Assembly (NCBI RefSeq): GCF_003589595.1
Contig: NW_020653855.1
Span: 714,266 to 778,265, forward strand
Reading direction: 5' to 3'
DNA: 64,000 nucleotides
DNA from: Hyposmocoma kahamanoa
Taxonomy: Eukaryota; Arthropoda; Insecta; Lepidoptera; Cosmopterigidae
Both the position numbers and the translations under genes were made by a program. Below the pieces are notes generated by a model that saw nothing but the letters and a program-made list of their open reading frames with translations, ran no database searches and was not told the origin of the DNA. Below are positions 13,101 to 28,100 of this stretch, one piece after another. Numbering within the stretch: position 1 is the first letter of the stretch; each line of letters begins with the position of its first letter.

Positions 13101-16100
13101 TCAATGCGATTTTATACTTTAATTCTATCGGAGATTAGACAGAAAATTGTATTTTTGTTTCGTTGAAAATCGATGTTACAATTTAAAAAAAAAGTGTTAC
13201 CGTGTATTACATTTTTACTATGACTAGGACATTTAAAAAAATATATTATTAATTAACAATCAACAAATCATATTTATATAGTATTTTATGCAATCGAGAT
13301 GCTACCTTCAAACCTTCCAATCTTCAAATCAATAATAATAAAACTCACCTCATACAGTTCCATCCCCATCAAAAAATACCTATGAACTTAAATGAAGTTA
13401 AAACTTCTCAACATATCCAAGAAGTACACAATGTAGAAATGTTGGGCATAACCATTGACTCGCATTTGAACTGGAAAGCTCATATTAACAATGTTAAGAA
13501 AAATATTTCCAAATTCATCTATGCCCTAAGCGTCCTAAAAGTTAACACGCATGCAAATTGTGCCTTATCTGCATATTACGCGTATGTGTATGCTTGGCTA
13601 CGCTACGGAATAATTCTTTGGGGACAAAGTACAGATGCGCATGAGCTCTTTGTCCTCCAAAAAAAATGTCTCCGTATTATTGTGAACATCCATCAAAGAG
13701 AAAGTTGTAGACCACACTTTATTAAAGAGAAAATGTTAACACTCACGTCCCTTTACATAATGGAAGTAGCATTGTTTGTTCGTAACCAACCACAATATTT
13801 TGAAATTAATAAAAATCCTCGTCGCCAGTATAACCTGATCCTCCCTCCACCTAAATTAGAGATATACAGAAACAGCCCATTGTATAGATCTATTTTAATA
13901 TATAATAAAATTCCAATATTAATTAAAAAAGAAAATAATATAAACACTTTTAAAAACAAACTTAAACAGTATCTCGTCCAAAAAGCATACTACTCTATAA
14001 ATGAATTTTTATCAGAAAATAACTCACGGAAAGCTCACTTTTTTAATAATTAAGTGTGAAGTATAATAATTTAATTTAATTTAATAGTTAGTTTTAAGTC
14101 TCCTTGCTACACCCTGACGGGGTCATGTACCATACAAAATTTTATTATAAGACCTTTTTTATGTACATGTGCAACTTGGAAATAAATAAATAAATAAATA
14201 CGAAGCTTTGCCGAGTTATAGAGATATATAATTATTGCACACACTACTTTTTCCATGGTTAAATTAAAATAATGAAATACAACCAACACAAGATTATTTT
14301 ATTTTGTTAACTATCCACGACAACAAACTCAAACAAAAGCCGAAGAAACACTATAAAACAAAAACCAAAGAGATAGAATAGAATTGTCTGTGATGATTCA
14401 CAATAGCATTGGTCCGTATCGCGAAATATTTTAACGTCGTATAATTCTTAAATATTATTTAATTAAGATAATATACAGGTAAGATAAAAAAAACAATAAA
14501 AGCTTAAATACTAGAAAGTAAAACTAGGATTTTTAAATTATATGAATAAAATTGGGTCCCCGCGACAGGGTGCCCAAGATGCCAGCAGCGTTCCCCCTTT
14601 GTATTGCTATGCTAATGCGTTGGGCTTCCAGACAGTCTATTAATTATAAGGATAAAATTTTGTACAGATGAAGGGTACTGGGACCCCACAGGCCAAGGGT
14701 TTCGACTCCAAAGATTGTAAATAGGTAGTATATTGTTTGTGCCGATTAAATTTAGAATCTTGGCACCATTGACTTACAATTATATGGACGTCGGGTCCGC
14801 GCTAAAAAGTGTCCGAACTTATAGGGCGTTAAAATCGTATACAGAGCGTCATTCACGCTTTAGTCTTCGTTTGTTCGACTGACAGCGAAGCAAGCAAAAT
14901 TGGACAGTACTGCGATGACATTACAATTTAAATTCAACGTTTTAGCCTTTTCATATTCCTTGACATGTCACTACGTTTAAATAGGTTGACTTGGGACATT
15001 TTTTCGTGGTTTTTGTATTAGACCCGTCGTCCATTTATTTGTAAGTCAATGCTTGGCACTCTTAAAACGCGTCCGTGCACTACGTCCAATTCCTCTCCAA
15101 ATGACGGTCCGTCACAGGGAACATTAGGCGGAAGGGTCGAAGCACATAACTGCGATGCACCGTGCATCGCAGAAATCTGCGAGCTCGCACTACGCGTCAC
15201 AAGAATTTGCGAATTGCTCCACATCGCGCATTCCTGCGATGTTAATCTTCTTTGTGTTTTCTATTTGCTTATCAATAAAAGCAGTGCAACACTCTTTTTA
15301 GGATCCCTGTCGCTGCCTAGTTTAAAAAATACGTTCAGTACCGTTGACGATCGTCGAAGGAACGATCACCCGAATCGTGGCAGTGAGACGCTTTGTCGCA
15401 CAAAATCGCATCGCAGCAATTTGCGTCGCAGATCTCTTCGTTGCGAATTGGCATCTCACCGATTCGCACTTTTGTGTTTCGTCCATTAGTGCACAAGCGA
15501 CATACGAAGTTGGTCCGAGTTTTCTAGATTTGTATAGTCTCGGATTCGAAAGGAATGGAATGCGAAAACGCGCTTAAGGTTTAATATACAGCTTCGGCGT
15601 ACTTGGATGTAACTTTTTTTATAAAAAAGTTTGTGGAATTGCATCTAAGTAATAAAAGTGCGCGAAATCAGATTCATCCCCTAGTTTGCTACCCTTACAG
15701 GTGGAATATTTTCTTCAAATTTAAATTGTACCAATGCTGAGGTACCCCTTTCAAACAAAAAAGAATCAACATCGGTTCACAAATTTATCGCGAGTTATCG
15801 CGTAACATACAAACAAAAAATACATTAGAATTGTGAACCTCCTTTCTTTCTCCTTCTCTTTCGTATTTTCTCGGATTCGAATCTCGGACTTAGTGTACAA
15901 GCGACATCTGTATAGCCTTTAAAAAGGTTTATTTGAGTATTGGAGGTCTCATTCCACTCTTATCTATTGTGTTCTTAGCAAATTCTATGTATTTGCTATT
16001 CCTTATATGGTATCCAATATGTTCATAAATAATCTTATATAAATTGTTGGATCCCGGATGAACCCGTTTCAAAATAGGCCAGACTTCAATGAAACTTGTA

Positions 16101-19100
16101 ATCTTCTGTTTATTGGAGCTTCTTATTCTTAAGTGGACAGTATACACTTTTATTCTTATAACGAATACTTTGCCCAAACAATCGTGATCTATGTCTATCT
16201 GGCTTGCTTCCGTAATCTGACTTACAACACAATTCTTACAAAATTCACACTATCGTAGTCAATTCAAGTGGCTTCCCATTCGTCTCCGCAGGAATTTGTA
16301 AATGGTTTATGTTCTCTTCAATATTCTTTATAACCCTTCGTCTCCCGATTATCTGAAAGAGCGTTTCATCTTTCTCAGGTCTCAGGGCAAACCCTGTCGC
16401 TCTCTCGTTAGGTCCCACTTTTTCTTTCTTTTCCTTCCTTCAATTCCGGTTTTTATTCGCACTCCTTCACTGTTCAGTCAGACTTTGGAACGCAATTTCT
16501 ATTTCTGTTCACGAAAGTACATCGTTAGCTACTTTTAAAGTAAGAGTCTGAACTCTTCGAGCATTGTTTATCTGTTGTTCCATCCATTTTATAGGTATTT
16601 TATTATGAAATGTGTATTTACCTAGTTTATAATACTTTAACGTTATCGATACAGTATTACATAATTTTGTTTTTTGTGCATGTAAGCCAGTTATTGTAGT
16701 TATTTTGTCCTGTATTTCGGTCTGCAGGAAGAAATTTCTTATAGAAATAAGCAGTATCTTTTGTTTGTATTTTCCTTTTATTAAATGTATTCTGTGCTTT
16801 TTTCCTGTGCAATAAATAATATAATAATAGTAATAATAATATACATATGTATGCCGATACGGCGTCTCCCACACCGCACCGACCCTATCAATGCGCCGCG
16901 GACGCCACCCGGCCAATCAGAGTCTCTGAATTATTTACGTAACTTACATACTATTTCATTCTAATCAGGATACAATACATATAATTTAAATTTACGTAAA
17001 GGTGCTTTACAAAACAAAACAACTTGCTAACATAGGAAACCTGTAGTGGCCCCCTTGTCATAAACAACGCATTTACATTTTGGTAACTTTCGAAATATTG
17101 TCAGTATTTCAGAGTCTTTAGGTCATCAGAGTTTTTAGGTTGTAGCTACAAAATGGAAATGAAACATGAATTATATATTATATATATGTTGCTTTATATA
17201 TATAATATATTTACAGGTCACAGCTGACTGTTTGAAAAAACAAATATACGCTATTTAGGTCTGAAATAATAGCTACATTTCCAATAGGAAATATATCCAA
17301 AACAAAATGTATGGAAGCATTTGGCCTTTATTGATCACATTAGCACAGCAGTAAAGCTTCTTGTCAACGACTTCGTTCCTGGACGAAGTACCTGCTGCTA
17401 CTATACCTATTTCTGCCGCCAAGCAATAATGTGAGCATTACTGCGCTCCGGTTTTGAAATTAAAGGCACATGGGACTTGTTATGTACTTTATTACTGCCG
17501 CTGTTAATTGAAAGGGCGCTTGTGACAAAAACTCAAAACCGAGAAAATAATATTTAAAGAAATGCAATTTAAAAACATCTATATTTTTTGCGGTAACTTC
17601 ATACCTTATCCACCTAGAAAAAAATAGTGACAGATTCCTCTTTTTCTACTGATAACGGCAGTAACATGACAATGTATTTGAAATCAGTACAAAGTACTAA
17701 AAAACCAAGGGTTAAATCAAATGTCATTTAACCCCTCGTTTGCCCCTCAGAGGTTTCTTCAAATTTAAATGAGACCTTGTTTCACAAATTTAGTAGAGTT
17801 ATCGCGTAACATTCATACAAAAAAAACATATAGTCGAATTGAGAACCTTCCTTTTTCGAAGTCGGTTAAAAATGTCACATGCGCCCTTTAACTAACGGCG
17901 GCAGAATTCTCTAATGCATATTCACCATTACACATTCACACTCACGCTTTCCTTGATGTGAATGTCGCAGCCGTATTGTATGAAGCGCAGTAGGTATTAC
18001 ATTACATTATTTTCTAATACGGCCACATCTTGTTCAGCCGGATTGTGATCATGATACGTTCCATGAAGCGGCGGCCAACGTTTAGCCAATGAATTATACA
18101 TATGTCAAATCTTGGTAGCGCCCTCTGTTCAGTAGGTTAGTTTCAAAGCAGCCCAGAGGCGAATTTGTTCGCTCTACTTTTATTTACCATTATTCACTAT
18201 TTTCACGCATATTTTTATTTTTTCCACTCCTAAAAGTAATATTGTTTGCACTTTATTGTGACAGTTGCTGTTTGGGACGGAGTTTTTGTTGTTACGATAA
18301 AGTAGCTCTACTGGCGGCCATATTTGGAACTAAGTATCTTAAGGCAGCGTAACGATGACGCGTCCTATTGTATTCCGGCGGCACATTTCTTAGTCGCTTT
18401 ATGAAACGCCACGTGCTATAACAATGCGGCGCATTTTTAAGGCGAATTGCAATCCAACTAAATATAGGGTAGCCGTATTAGAAAACAGCCTAGTTTTTAA
18501 GCGGCTAGCCGTAATGTAATATGCCGCTTTATACAATACGGCTGCGACATAAACACTCTCTTGCAACGTGTACCATCTTACATTTTAAATATAATCACCT
18601 AATCTTAAATCATTGTTCAGTACAATAAATCAATTATACTAGTAATTCCTGTGTTATAATGAGGAAGAGCGGTGACAATTTTACTTAGAGTTAGTAAACT
18701 ACGCCTAATTAGTAGTAGTAAAATTCTTTTCACCTCACTAGCTCGGAAAGCTTTCTTTCGCATTAGAAATCTGCGCGCATTCTGCGCGTAGAAGCATATT
18801 TTCCACGCTAGCGTGGAAAAGGTTTTTGAAATTCGAACCTGACGATGAACTGGTGTTGCGGTGAACCTAACTTTTTCTTTCAATGAAAAAAAAAACATAA
18901 TGACACGTTCAACTACGCGATTTGTCGTACATTATTTAAGTAGAGATATCCGTTGGTATATTTTATTCTTGTTATTGTTGACATTAAATTGACAACGATA
19001 ACTAATTTTGTTTAATAAAACTAATTCGGTATAGTCCAACTGTTTTTCTTTCGTCTACCATTTTCCTCGCTATAGTGGCGCGGCAGCAAAGTTGTTTTGC

Positions 19101-22100
19101 TAATGGTGCCTTGAAACCCTCGCTACTCTCAGGATTCCATCTTCGAACCCTTCGCTTGCTTAGGTTTCAATAAACGCACTCGCGTGAAACAACCACTTTA
19201 CAGCCACGCATAACAAATAACTATTGTGCTTCGGGACAGGCGGCGGTGGCGTTTTAGGGTGCGTACATATCTAGCGAGATCTGACAGTATGGCTTATTAG
19301 GGTAGCCATGTAGGTCTTATTTCTCCCCACTTTATGTCCCAGCGGTATTGTAACTGTTATGGACAGGAGTGTCGTTTACCAGCAGTCTCACAACTTGCTC
19401 GTCCTTTCCATAAATATCAATAAATAAATTAAAAAATTAACCACATCGCAGATGCAATATCTGGTCAAACTAGTTTACCATCAATTCATTGTGGGCCAAG
19501 GTGTCCGTCATTACTTACTACTACACTGACAGGAAAATGACTGTTAATTTCTCTTTTTTGCCGCTTTATGTTGAATTTTATTTTTGTTGAGCAAGGTCGA
19601 ATTTAAAATGCGAGGAGTTGGTAATTGGGTGACTCGGTATACCATATTATGTAATCATAAGTCTGCCTTTTCACCAGAGATGTGCGAGGTAGCGAGGCAG
19701 TGAGACGATGTGCAGCGGCCCGGTGCGAGGATGCGTTACGGACTCTTTTTAGCAATTCGCGGGCGGGGTACGGTGTGGTGGGGTGAGCTGTGGCGATGTG
19801 TCAGTATCAGTTAGTGTCATACTTTCAGTAGCTCTAGTTTCCTACACCGTTTTGTACACATGCTTCGGCCGCATCTCTCGCACACATTTTGTATGTACAA
19901 ATACTTAGCTCCGCTAACCCTTTTCCGCCGGGGCTGCGCTAAGCAAGACTAGGAAAATGAAGTAATCATATTGGTGGCATTTTTCCTCACACCACCACCA
20001 AAGGCAGCCTTAGAGTGGTACATGCAATACAGGAATTACAGAATGTCCTAATTTGTACTCGAGATGTCTGAAGCGGGCTGTATACACATGTGAATCAACA
20101 ATATGTGCAGCAATGTGTAATCAGTGCTAACTATGATAGTCGATTTTTTTAATTAGAGATATCCTTAGAGCATACAGGACTGGAGGTATGACATGTGAAT
20201 CAACAATATGTGCAGCAATGTGTAATCAGTGCTAACTATGATAGTCGATTTTTTTAATTAGAGATATCCTTAGAGCATACAGGACTGGAGGTGTCATCGA
20301 TAGGCAGTCCCCTCTGTCAAGGTACAATTTAAAAAATCCATCGCACGATAAACACTGCTTTCTAATCGATGTTTTTTCATTTCGATCATCGAATTAACCG
20401 CGTCAAGTTCTTCACGAAATATCGCACATGACGACTGACATAGTGTTATCTCAAAATAGCTTTGAGTTATATTAATATTACCCATTGATATTACCTATTT
20501 AGTTACAAAACGACACTGTTGTCCTGTCACTTTGAAATTAAACCGTATATGAATGACACATCAATATAGCGAAATTTTGGAGATAATTTATTAATAATGT
20601 AACGCATTTTTGAGCTAAAATCATTGACTTACAATTATATGGACGTCGGGTCCGCGCTAAAAAGTGTCCGAACTTATAGGGTGTTAAAATCGTATACAGA
20701 GCGTTATTCACGCTTTAGTCTTCGTTTGTTTCTTCTGACAGAGAAGCAAGCAAAATTAGACAGTACTGCGATGACATTACAATTTAAATTCAACGTTTTA
20801 GCTTTTTCATATTCCTTTACATGTCACTACGTTTAAATAGGTTGACTTGGGACATTTTTTTCGTGGTTTTTGTAAAAGACCCGTCGTCCATTTATTTATA
20901 AGTCAATGGCTAAAATATAATTTGACGCAACCTTTGAAATAATGCTATATTAGTTGTCAAGTGCGATATGCCTACAAAATTGCAAAAAGAAATCCGCTAC
21001 ATCCAGTCAGTCTAGCCAAGGGTGGAATTACATTTCCTATAGGCACGTGATTAACCAGTACGTAATACGTACAGTACGTAATACGTACAGTACGTATGGA
21101 CGGAGCTGCCGCACTTTGTGGCTCGTAAGCCAGGGTCCCCTCTCGCGCGCCTACCCGCTCTTTTTAAACTAAATTCCCATTTTTGTTTGTTGTAAATAGT
21201 AGACACTACATTGCATACGCTTATCACTGCATATATGTATCATGAATAAATGAATTATTTAAGTATTTTATAAATATAAGAGAACACACCATACTACATT
21301 AAGGGGGGAAATCTTTATAAATACCCCTGAGCCCAGGGAGACTCAGGGGTTATGTGGGGACTCTCCCTCCAAAATGGAGGGCCTACCCCACTAAAACCCC
21401 CCACGGTTTACCTCCCGCCGGTTGAGTCGGCGTCGTGGGGTCGGTGCACATTCACCACGACGCCGCCCGGCGCCGCCCTGGCTTGCGCCGAGTTGTCCTC
21501 CGACCTGCCCCCCAGACGAGTGAGGCCGTGCAATGCAGGCTCCGGAGTCCCTGCCCAGTCCCCGCTGGCCTCACTAGGGGATCAGGCGAGCAGCGAACTG
21601 CCTTCGCCTTCTCCCCGTACGTCTGCGCCGAAGCGGGTGCGCGTCTGCCGCGTCCTCGCGCACCCGCTCCGCAGCCTCCTTTTGCGACATAACCTCTTCG
21701 CAAAAGACGCGCCCGCAGTTCATACAAACTAGCACGCCCCGTCCACGTTCCGGGCACGGCCCTGATGTGGGTGGATAGTCCTTGATAGCGCCTCCCGTCC
21801 CATATGTTCGGAGATATATTTCCACCCATTTATTACCTATGCAAATAGGCAAAGGTTCTACCATACAGCCTCTTCATATATACATGAGTATCTTTCCTCG
21901 TTTTATTATTAGCTATTAAATTGACAGCTATGAATGTAATTCATAATGCTCAGGGCTTATTGAAAACCAGCGCTACAGTCAATTATGGCTGTGGCTTATG
22001 CTGAATGAAGTCCTTTTGCGTACGTCACAACCACACAAATGACAGTACAAAATTTGTAGTCATTATTATTTGTTTTTTGTCTTAGAATAATAACGCATAG

Positions 22101-25100
22101 AAACCTAGTCCGCACACGCTAAGTGAGGCAAATTGAAGCGCGCCCAATGGGCCTACACGAGCGGGCGGGCCTTCAGTGATCAAGGTCAACTTGCACCGCG
22201 AACAGCTCAAGAATTTTAGCTAAAAATGACGAAATGTGCGGTAAATGGGTGTAAAAATACGTCAGACAAACATAAAATAGATATTAACATCACATTCCAC
22301 AAGGAAGTAATACGTTTCAGCTTGTATTTTTATACAAATATTCACTAAAACCGAAAATTAACCTACTACTAAAACTAGTCTACATGAATTTGATTTTTGC
22401 CTCACTTGTGACAGTTCGTTTGATATGAAACTATCATTCTGTGCGTTATTATTCTAAGTTTTTTGTCAGATTTGTGTTATTTAATGTTGTTTTTTTTTTA
22501 TTTAGTTTATTAATTAATTATTATTTCTTTAATTTTGTTTTCTTTGTTTGTGTTATAATTTTTTTTGTACCTGTGTTGTGGCGTTGCAATAAATATCTAT
22601 TCCATTCTAATTCTTTTTTAAAATTTATTTTATTGGTAATTTTCAGGTTACTTTTCTCTAGTTAATTTCGGTGGCAATATTTTATATATTAAATACAATC
22701 AATAGTGATATCTAAAACTATTCTGCCAAATCATTACAGTGTCAACTGCGCTTGATTGGCCAGCCCGAATACCAATCGACTAAAATGGACTAAAATTGTA
22801 AAATTACATATTTAATATTTAAATACCGATGAAATGTGATTCCGTTTGCCTTGTAATTAGATGTTTTCCTGTTTTTCCTACACCACCGAATGGAACAACC
22901 CCTATTGTTAGAGATATTATCTTTATTACACTAAATACAGAATATTTTTGGAATATACGGAGACGTACACACAGGTCAGTGGAGCTGTACGATTTCAGCG
23001 CAACCGATATTTAAAAGTGATATAAGGCCCATTTACCTGATTTGCCAGGGCTGGATGGCCTTTATTTCGTCTCTATTTCTGGTTATATACTCGATGACGT
23101 CAGTTCATTATCTCTAATTAAAATCGGACAACGGTGAACAAGCCCTGACAGAATGTACTAACTTACTAAAATAATATACTCTACATTTCGGAATACAGTT
23201 AATGGTTCAAATTAGATATTAAAACAAAATATGTCATAAAAAGAAGCCATAAACAAAGTCCACTTGAATTTACAACATGCAATAAAAAAGATAAAAATAA
23301 TAAGATACAATAAATACAAAAGATAGCGGACCGAAGGTCGCTTACTAATCTTTTTAAGTATTCAATACTTTTTAAAGTAATATAATAATAATAATAAATA
23401 TCATTATTTATCTCCACAACACAATACAAAGAAACGTTACAATTACAGTAAATATACATTATTACGTAAGCTTAGAGTAATGTATTGTGGGAGACTGGAG
23501 CCCAAACTAAGCAGAGCTTGTAATATGGGTCTCCAGGCACCCAACCCCTAGGATAGTCATGTTAGTAGTAATGATGAGATACAAAAGTACTGAGGTGGAA
23601 GTAAAAAATAAGTAAAACAAATTATGTGTGCGCGCGTGAGCGTGAGTGAGTGAGTGAGTGAGTGTGCCTGAGTGCGTGAGTGAGTGTGTGTCTGAGTGTG
23701 TGAGTGATTGTGTGTCTGTGTGTGTGCGTGTGTTTTTGTGAGTGTGGAAGTGTGAGGTTATTTGACGACTTTTAGTAGATTTTCAGTCTCATCATAGTTA
23801 AGGAGCAAGAGATATCTGGTCAATTTTAGTTTGCATTCGTATTTAGAGAGTTCACAAAAAGGGGATAATTTATTTAATTTATTATATAAGAAAGGGCCTA
23901 GGAATTGAAAGAAACGCTGAGCAGTTGTTGTCGAAACTAATTTTGAAGGACATATATTTATGTTGTAAAGTAAACAGCTTATTTAGGAATTAATCAACAN
24001 NNNNNNNNNCTTTATGCATACAATCATTATATTGACATAATTATTATTATATTATTTAATATGTTCCTACATTATTTCACATAACTACATTGACTATGTA
24101 AAAATTACGCAGTACAAAACTTGTACTGGATATTTGTAATTTTTTGAAATGTAACATTTATTACTATTTGTAACGATTCTTGTAATACAATATATTGTAT
24201 ATAATAATGTAAAGTTTACAAGATAATAAAATAAATCTAAATCTAACAGGACGAACAAGTTGTCCACCTGGTGGTAAGCGATACTTCTACCCATATAACA
24301 GTTACAGTGCTACTCAGAGCTTTAAATCGCGAACATTTGTGGAACACTGCCACTGCGCCTGTCACCAGATATAAAGTAAATAAGTCCCATGTGCTTGTAA
24401 TTTCACCAATACCCTAAAAGAGAATTTCAAAACTTCAAAAGAGAAACGCAGTAATGCTCACGTTACTGTTTGGCGGTAAAAATTGTTTTTTTTTTTATAA
24501 GTGTTCGCACGGTTACCTTGGGTAAGCCATTCAGTCTATTAGTGGCATGCTTTTATTTCATCATTCGTCTAATCAAGTTCGTTTAATATTTTTTTTACGA
24601 GCATCTTATATTAAAATTCATATTGAACGATAACTTAACACGAGAAGTCACGTCATTCTATCCAATGTAAATATATTTCCGTGGAGTTATGGAGGCAGAT
24701 TCCATAGGTACGACAAATATTAGAGTTTCTCTAGTATGTTTTGACATTTTACACTTATGCGCGTTATAATTCTAAGTTTAAGCGTGATGTTTACTGTTTT
24801 TTGTTAGCACAATTTTATTTTGCTACATTTTTGATATCACGAAATAATGGATTGTTTTCATTATACAGCTAATTAAAAAAACAGTGTAGGTCAGAATTAC
24901 GTACGTTACATTGTTTAAATAATAAGTCTACGTAATATTACGTGTTCAATACACACTACTATGCTATTTTTCCTTACTAGTTCAAAGTTGATTATAACTA
25001 GAAAATTCCATGGTTACCATGGTACTTACGTGTACCAGAGTACTTTGTATACTAGCAATTACATTACATACTCTGTGTTACTAGTGTACCGTTTCAAAAT

Positions 25101-28100
25101 ATCGGAAGAATAATAATAAGTCATAGTGTGGTAAGATCATGAAGTAAATTTTATTAATAATCTCAGTACAGTACTAAACGTCATTCTTAAAACTTAAAAG
25201 TCATTCATCTCCTAGTTTGCCACCCTTAGAGGTGGAATATTTTCTTTAAATTGAAATGGGAACACCACTGAGGTGGGTATTCTCTTTTCAACAAAAAATA
25301 ATTATTAAAATCGATTCACAAATTTAGTTATCGCTTAATGTACATAAAAAAATACAGTCGATTTGAGAAACTCATTTTTTTTAAGTCGGTTAAAAATAGC
25401 AAGTTTATTGTTGGCTGCTACGTATGGAGTTAATTAATTTAGTTTAAGTGAACATTACGTTTTGAGTTTCTTAATAAATTGGTACCTTTTGAAGCTAATG
25501 TCTCTATAGCCAATGCTCAATAAATAAATAATACTACTAAAATGGCGGGTTTTGCAATTAATTACAATTTTTAAACGATTTTTTTAATTAATAGTTTTGG
25601 CTTGGATACAAGTCCTTTGAGCCATATTTTCGTTTAATTGTCGGGATCCTCAGTAATATTTGCCATTGTAGTTCTGAATTATAATACACTATGTTTTAAC
25701 TTTCCCTTAAATAACTTAGTTCACTTATTCGGGTTTGGAGTCAATATTTATGTTGTACTTTCACTTAAATCGCATTGTCTTCTATCACTTTGAATTTGTA
25801 ATTAGTGGAGTTTTCAGGATAAAGTCTTGCAATTTGGTTTAAAATACGGAGTATAGTTCTAACTTTCTTCATCTTCATAATATACTTAAAATAAAAATAG
25901 TCTTTGTAAAAACTGTACTCGTAACTTCAAAAACCCGTAATTTTCTTTAGACGAATTCATTAGGCATATCGTCCAAAACGCACATACGAGGTTTTCAAAG
26001 TTAAACGACAGCTATATAATAGTTTTGGTAAAAATAATTTGTTTAAATGATGGATGATAAACGATAACACCTCTGCGCGTTAAAGACTGCGTGTGGCTTT
26101 AGGACGCTACAGTACCTATTAAAATCGTTAGAGAATCTGTGTCTCTAATGATTCGACACGCACGCGTGACGGGTTAAAATATATAGTTCAAATTATTTGC
26201 GTTAAACTTTTTATTTACAAGTTTACCCTAGGAAACGTGCAGTTCGCAACAGAATTTAAGTTTATATCATGTTGGTCGCAAAACATATACATAAAAGCGT
26301 TGTAAAACTCATGTATGTACGTAAATAATTTACAACAAAGGCCATTTTTTGTACCATTATTTCAATAAAAAGGTTTCTTGCGCAAACGAATAAGTACCTA
26401 TCTATGATACTGTTTTTGCCTGTTTGTTGGTTATTTTTGGCTATTTTTATACAGTTCAGGATGAGGTTATGCTACGTATAATGTTATTAATATTGAGCTT
26501 TGGCAGTAGAGCCAAAGCCAAATAATATAGGGCAGGTAACGAATAATTGAGAGGCTCAAAACGTAATAACATTTTTAAACTAATAATTAACTTTTGTAAA
26601 AATGACTGTAATAACTTTACAAAAACCTGCCATTCTTTTTCCACTTTTTTTCGCCGGTTTTTTCTGACTTAAAGCAGCTAGTTTTTATTTTTAGATTGAA
26701 AAATAATAGTGTTGTATTAAATTATCGATATCACTGTCTTATTTATTAATTTTAGTTATATAAATCTTTATTTTAAACAATCAAGAATTAGATAATAGAA
26801 AAATGTTAGACGTTTGTAGACTAAAATTAAATTTGCGTCGGAGCAAGTATAAATTCACTAATCTTTTAAGACACTTGCGCCGTTCACTTGTTGTTTATTA
26901 TTCTTCAGAAAATGATGTACACGTGCACCGGCACTTCACTGGGAAGGTCCTCGCGTCCTACGTTCAAAAACACTAAAACTTAGTGGTATAGGTACGTGAG
27001 GCAGCAATTACATCGTATATAAGAGGCATTTCGCGCAAGGCACACATTTCGCGACTTAAGTTTGTTAAACTTATGGCTTATTTGTATAATTAATTTTATT
27101 TTCCTACATTTTCCAGATAACCTGGTATAATGTTTTTTGTATTTTTATACGTTTGTTAATATTCATATTCATAAGTGAATAGGTTAAGGTTGCATCAAAA
27201 TTTTAAGTAACTATTTACATAGATATTATCGAATCCGTTTAAATAAACAAGTATGGCTTATTTACAAATACATATATTACATACACATAGAATTTTTCAA
27301 GTAAACCAAAATTGTATTCTTCATTTATTGCGCAAATCTCCTGCGCCGCAGATTAATGGTAAAAAATCTTTACAGTTCCTTTTTTGATTGACTCTGTTCC
27401 AGTGAGCTCACAGAGACACATCTCTGTACAGTTAACATTTCAACATTATATTTCAAATTGAATGATAACCTGTTAACTCTAATTAAATCTGACTATGACT
27501 GCATTTTTATAAAGTCCAATTAACCAACTAGTAAAGCCAGATTATTTACAATTCAAGGACAATGAAAAGCGATTGTAAATATACTTTGAATAAAGCGAGT
27601 AGGTAAATCAAGCATTACATCAGTGAATAAACACGAGTGATGTTAAATTTTACAACCTCTGGTATTAAATGGATATTCCTAAAGTTTGATTTTCCATTTA
27701 ACTTCGTTACGTAATAGAGATTTTCCGATATCTCCAAAAACATTGAAGCAATCAAAATAGCATTAAAATGTCATTAGATATAGTGAAATGTTGTTGAAGC
27801 ACAACTGTTTTGTCTTATCTATTGCATGATTATTGACGTCGTTGTTGGTCTTTATCATATCCTTATATAGATAAATAATTTTGAAGCCACTTATGTGACA
27901 TGTTATATCATTTTGTGTATTATCTGCTAGTTTTATCTGATATGTTTTTTAAAAATAAAAAGGTGTACAGTACAGCACATCAAGCTCGAAACTTTGCTTT
28001 GTTGTTATCATAAGTAGCAGAGTTTAATAATGTGACAGATAGCCACACCTATTGTCTTTTTTTGTGATATCAAACGACGCTCAAGTCAAAAACAAGTCGT

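Noticed and set aside
20624..20836. 70-codon ORF as a small gene
   Set aside because: It lies wholly inside an M8 MITE repeated four times, with frame not kept in the other copies.
23626..23756. CRISPR-like array or regulatory repeat
   Set aside because: It is a plain GTGAGT/GTGT microsatellite in an animal intron, without spacers.
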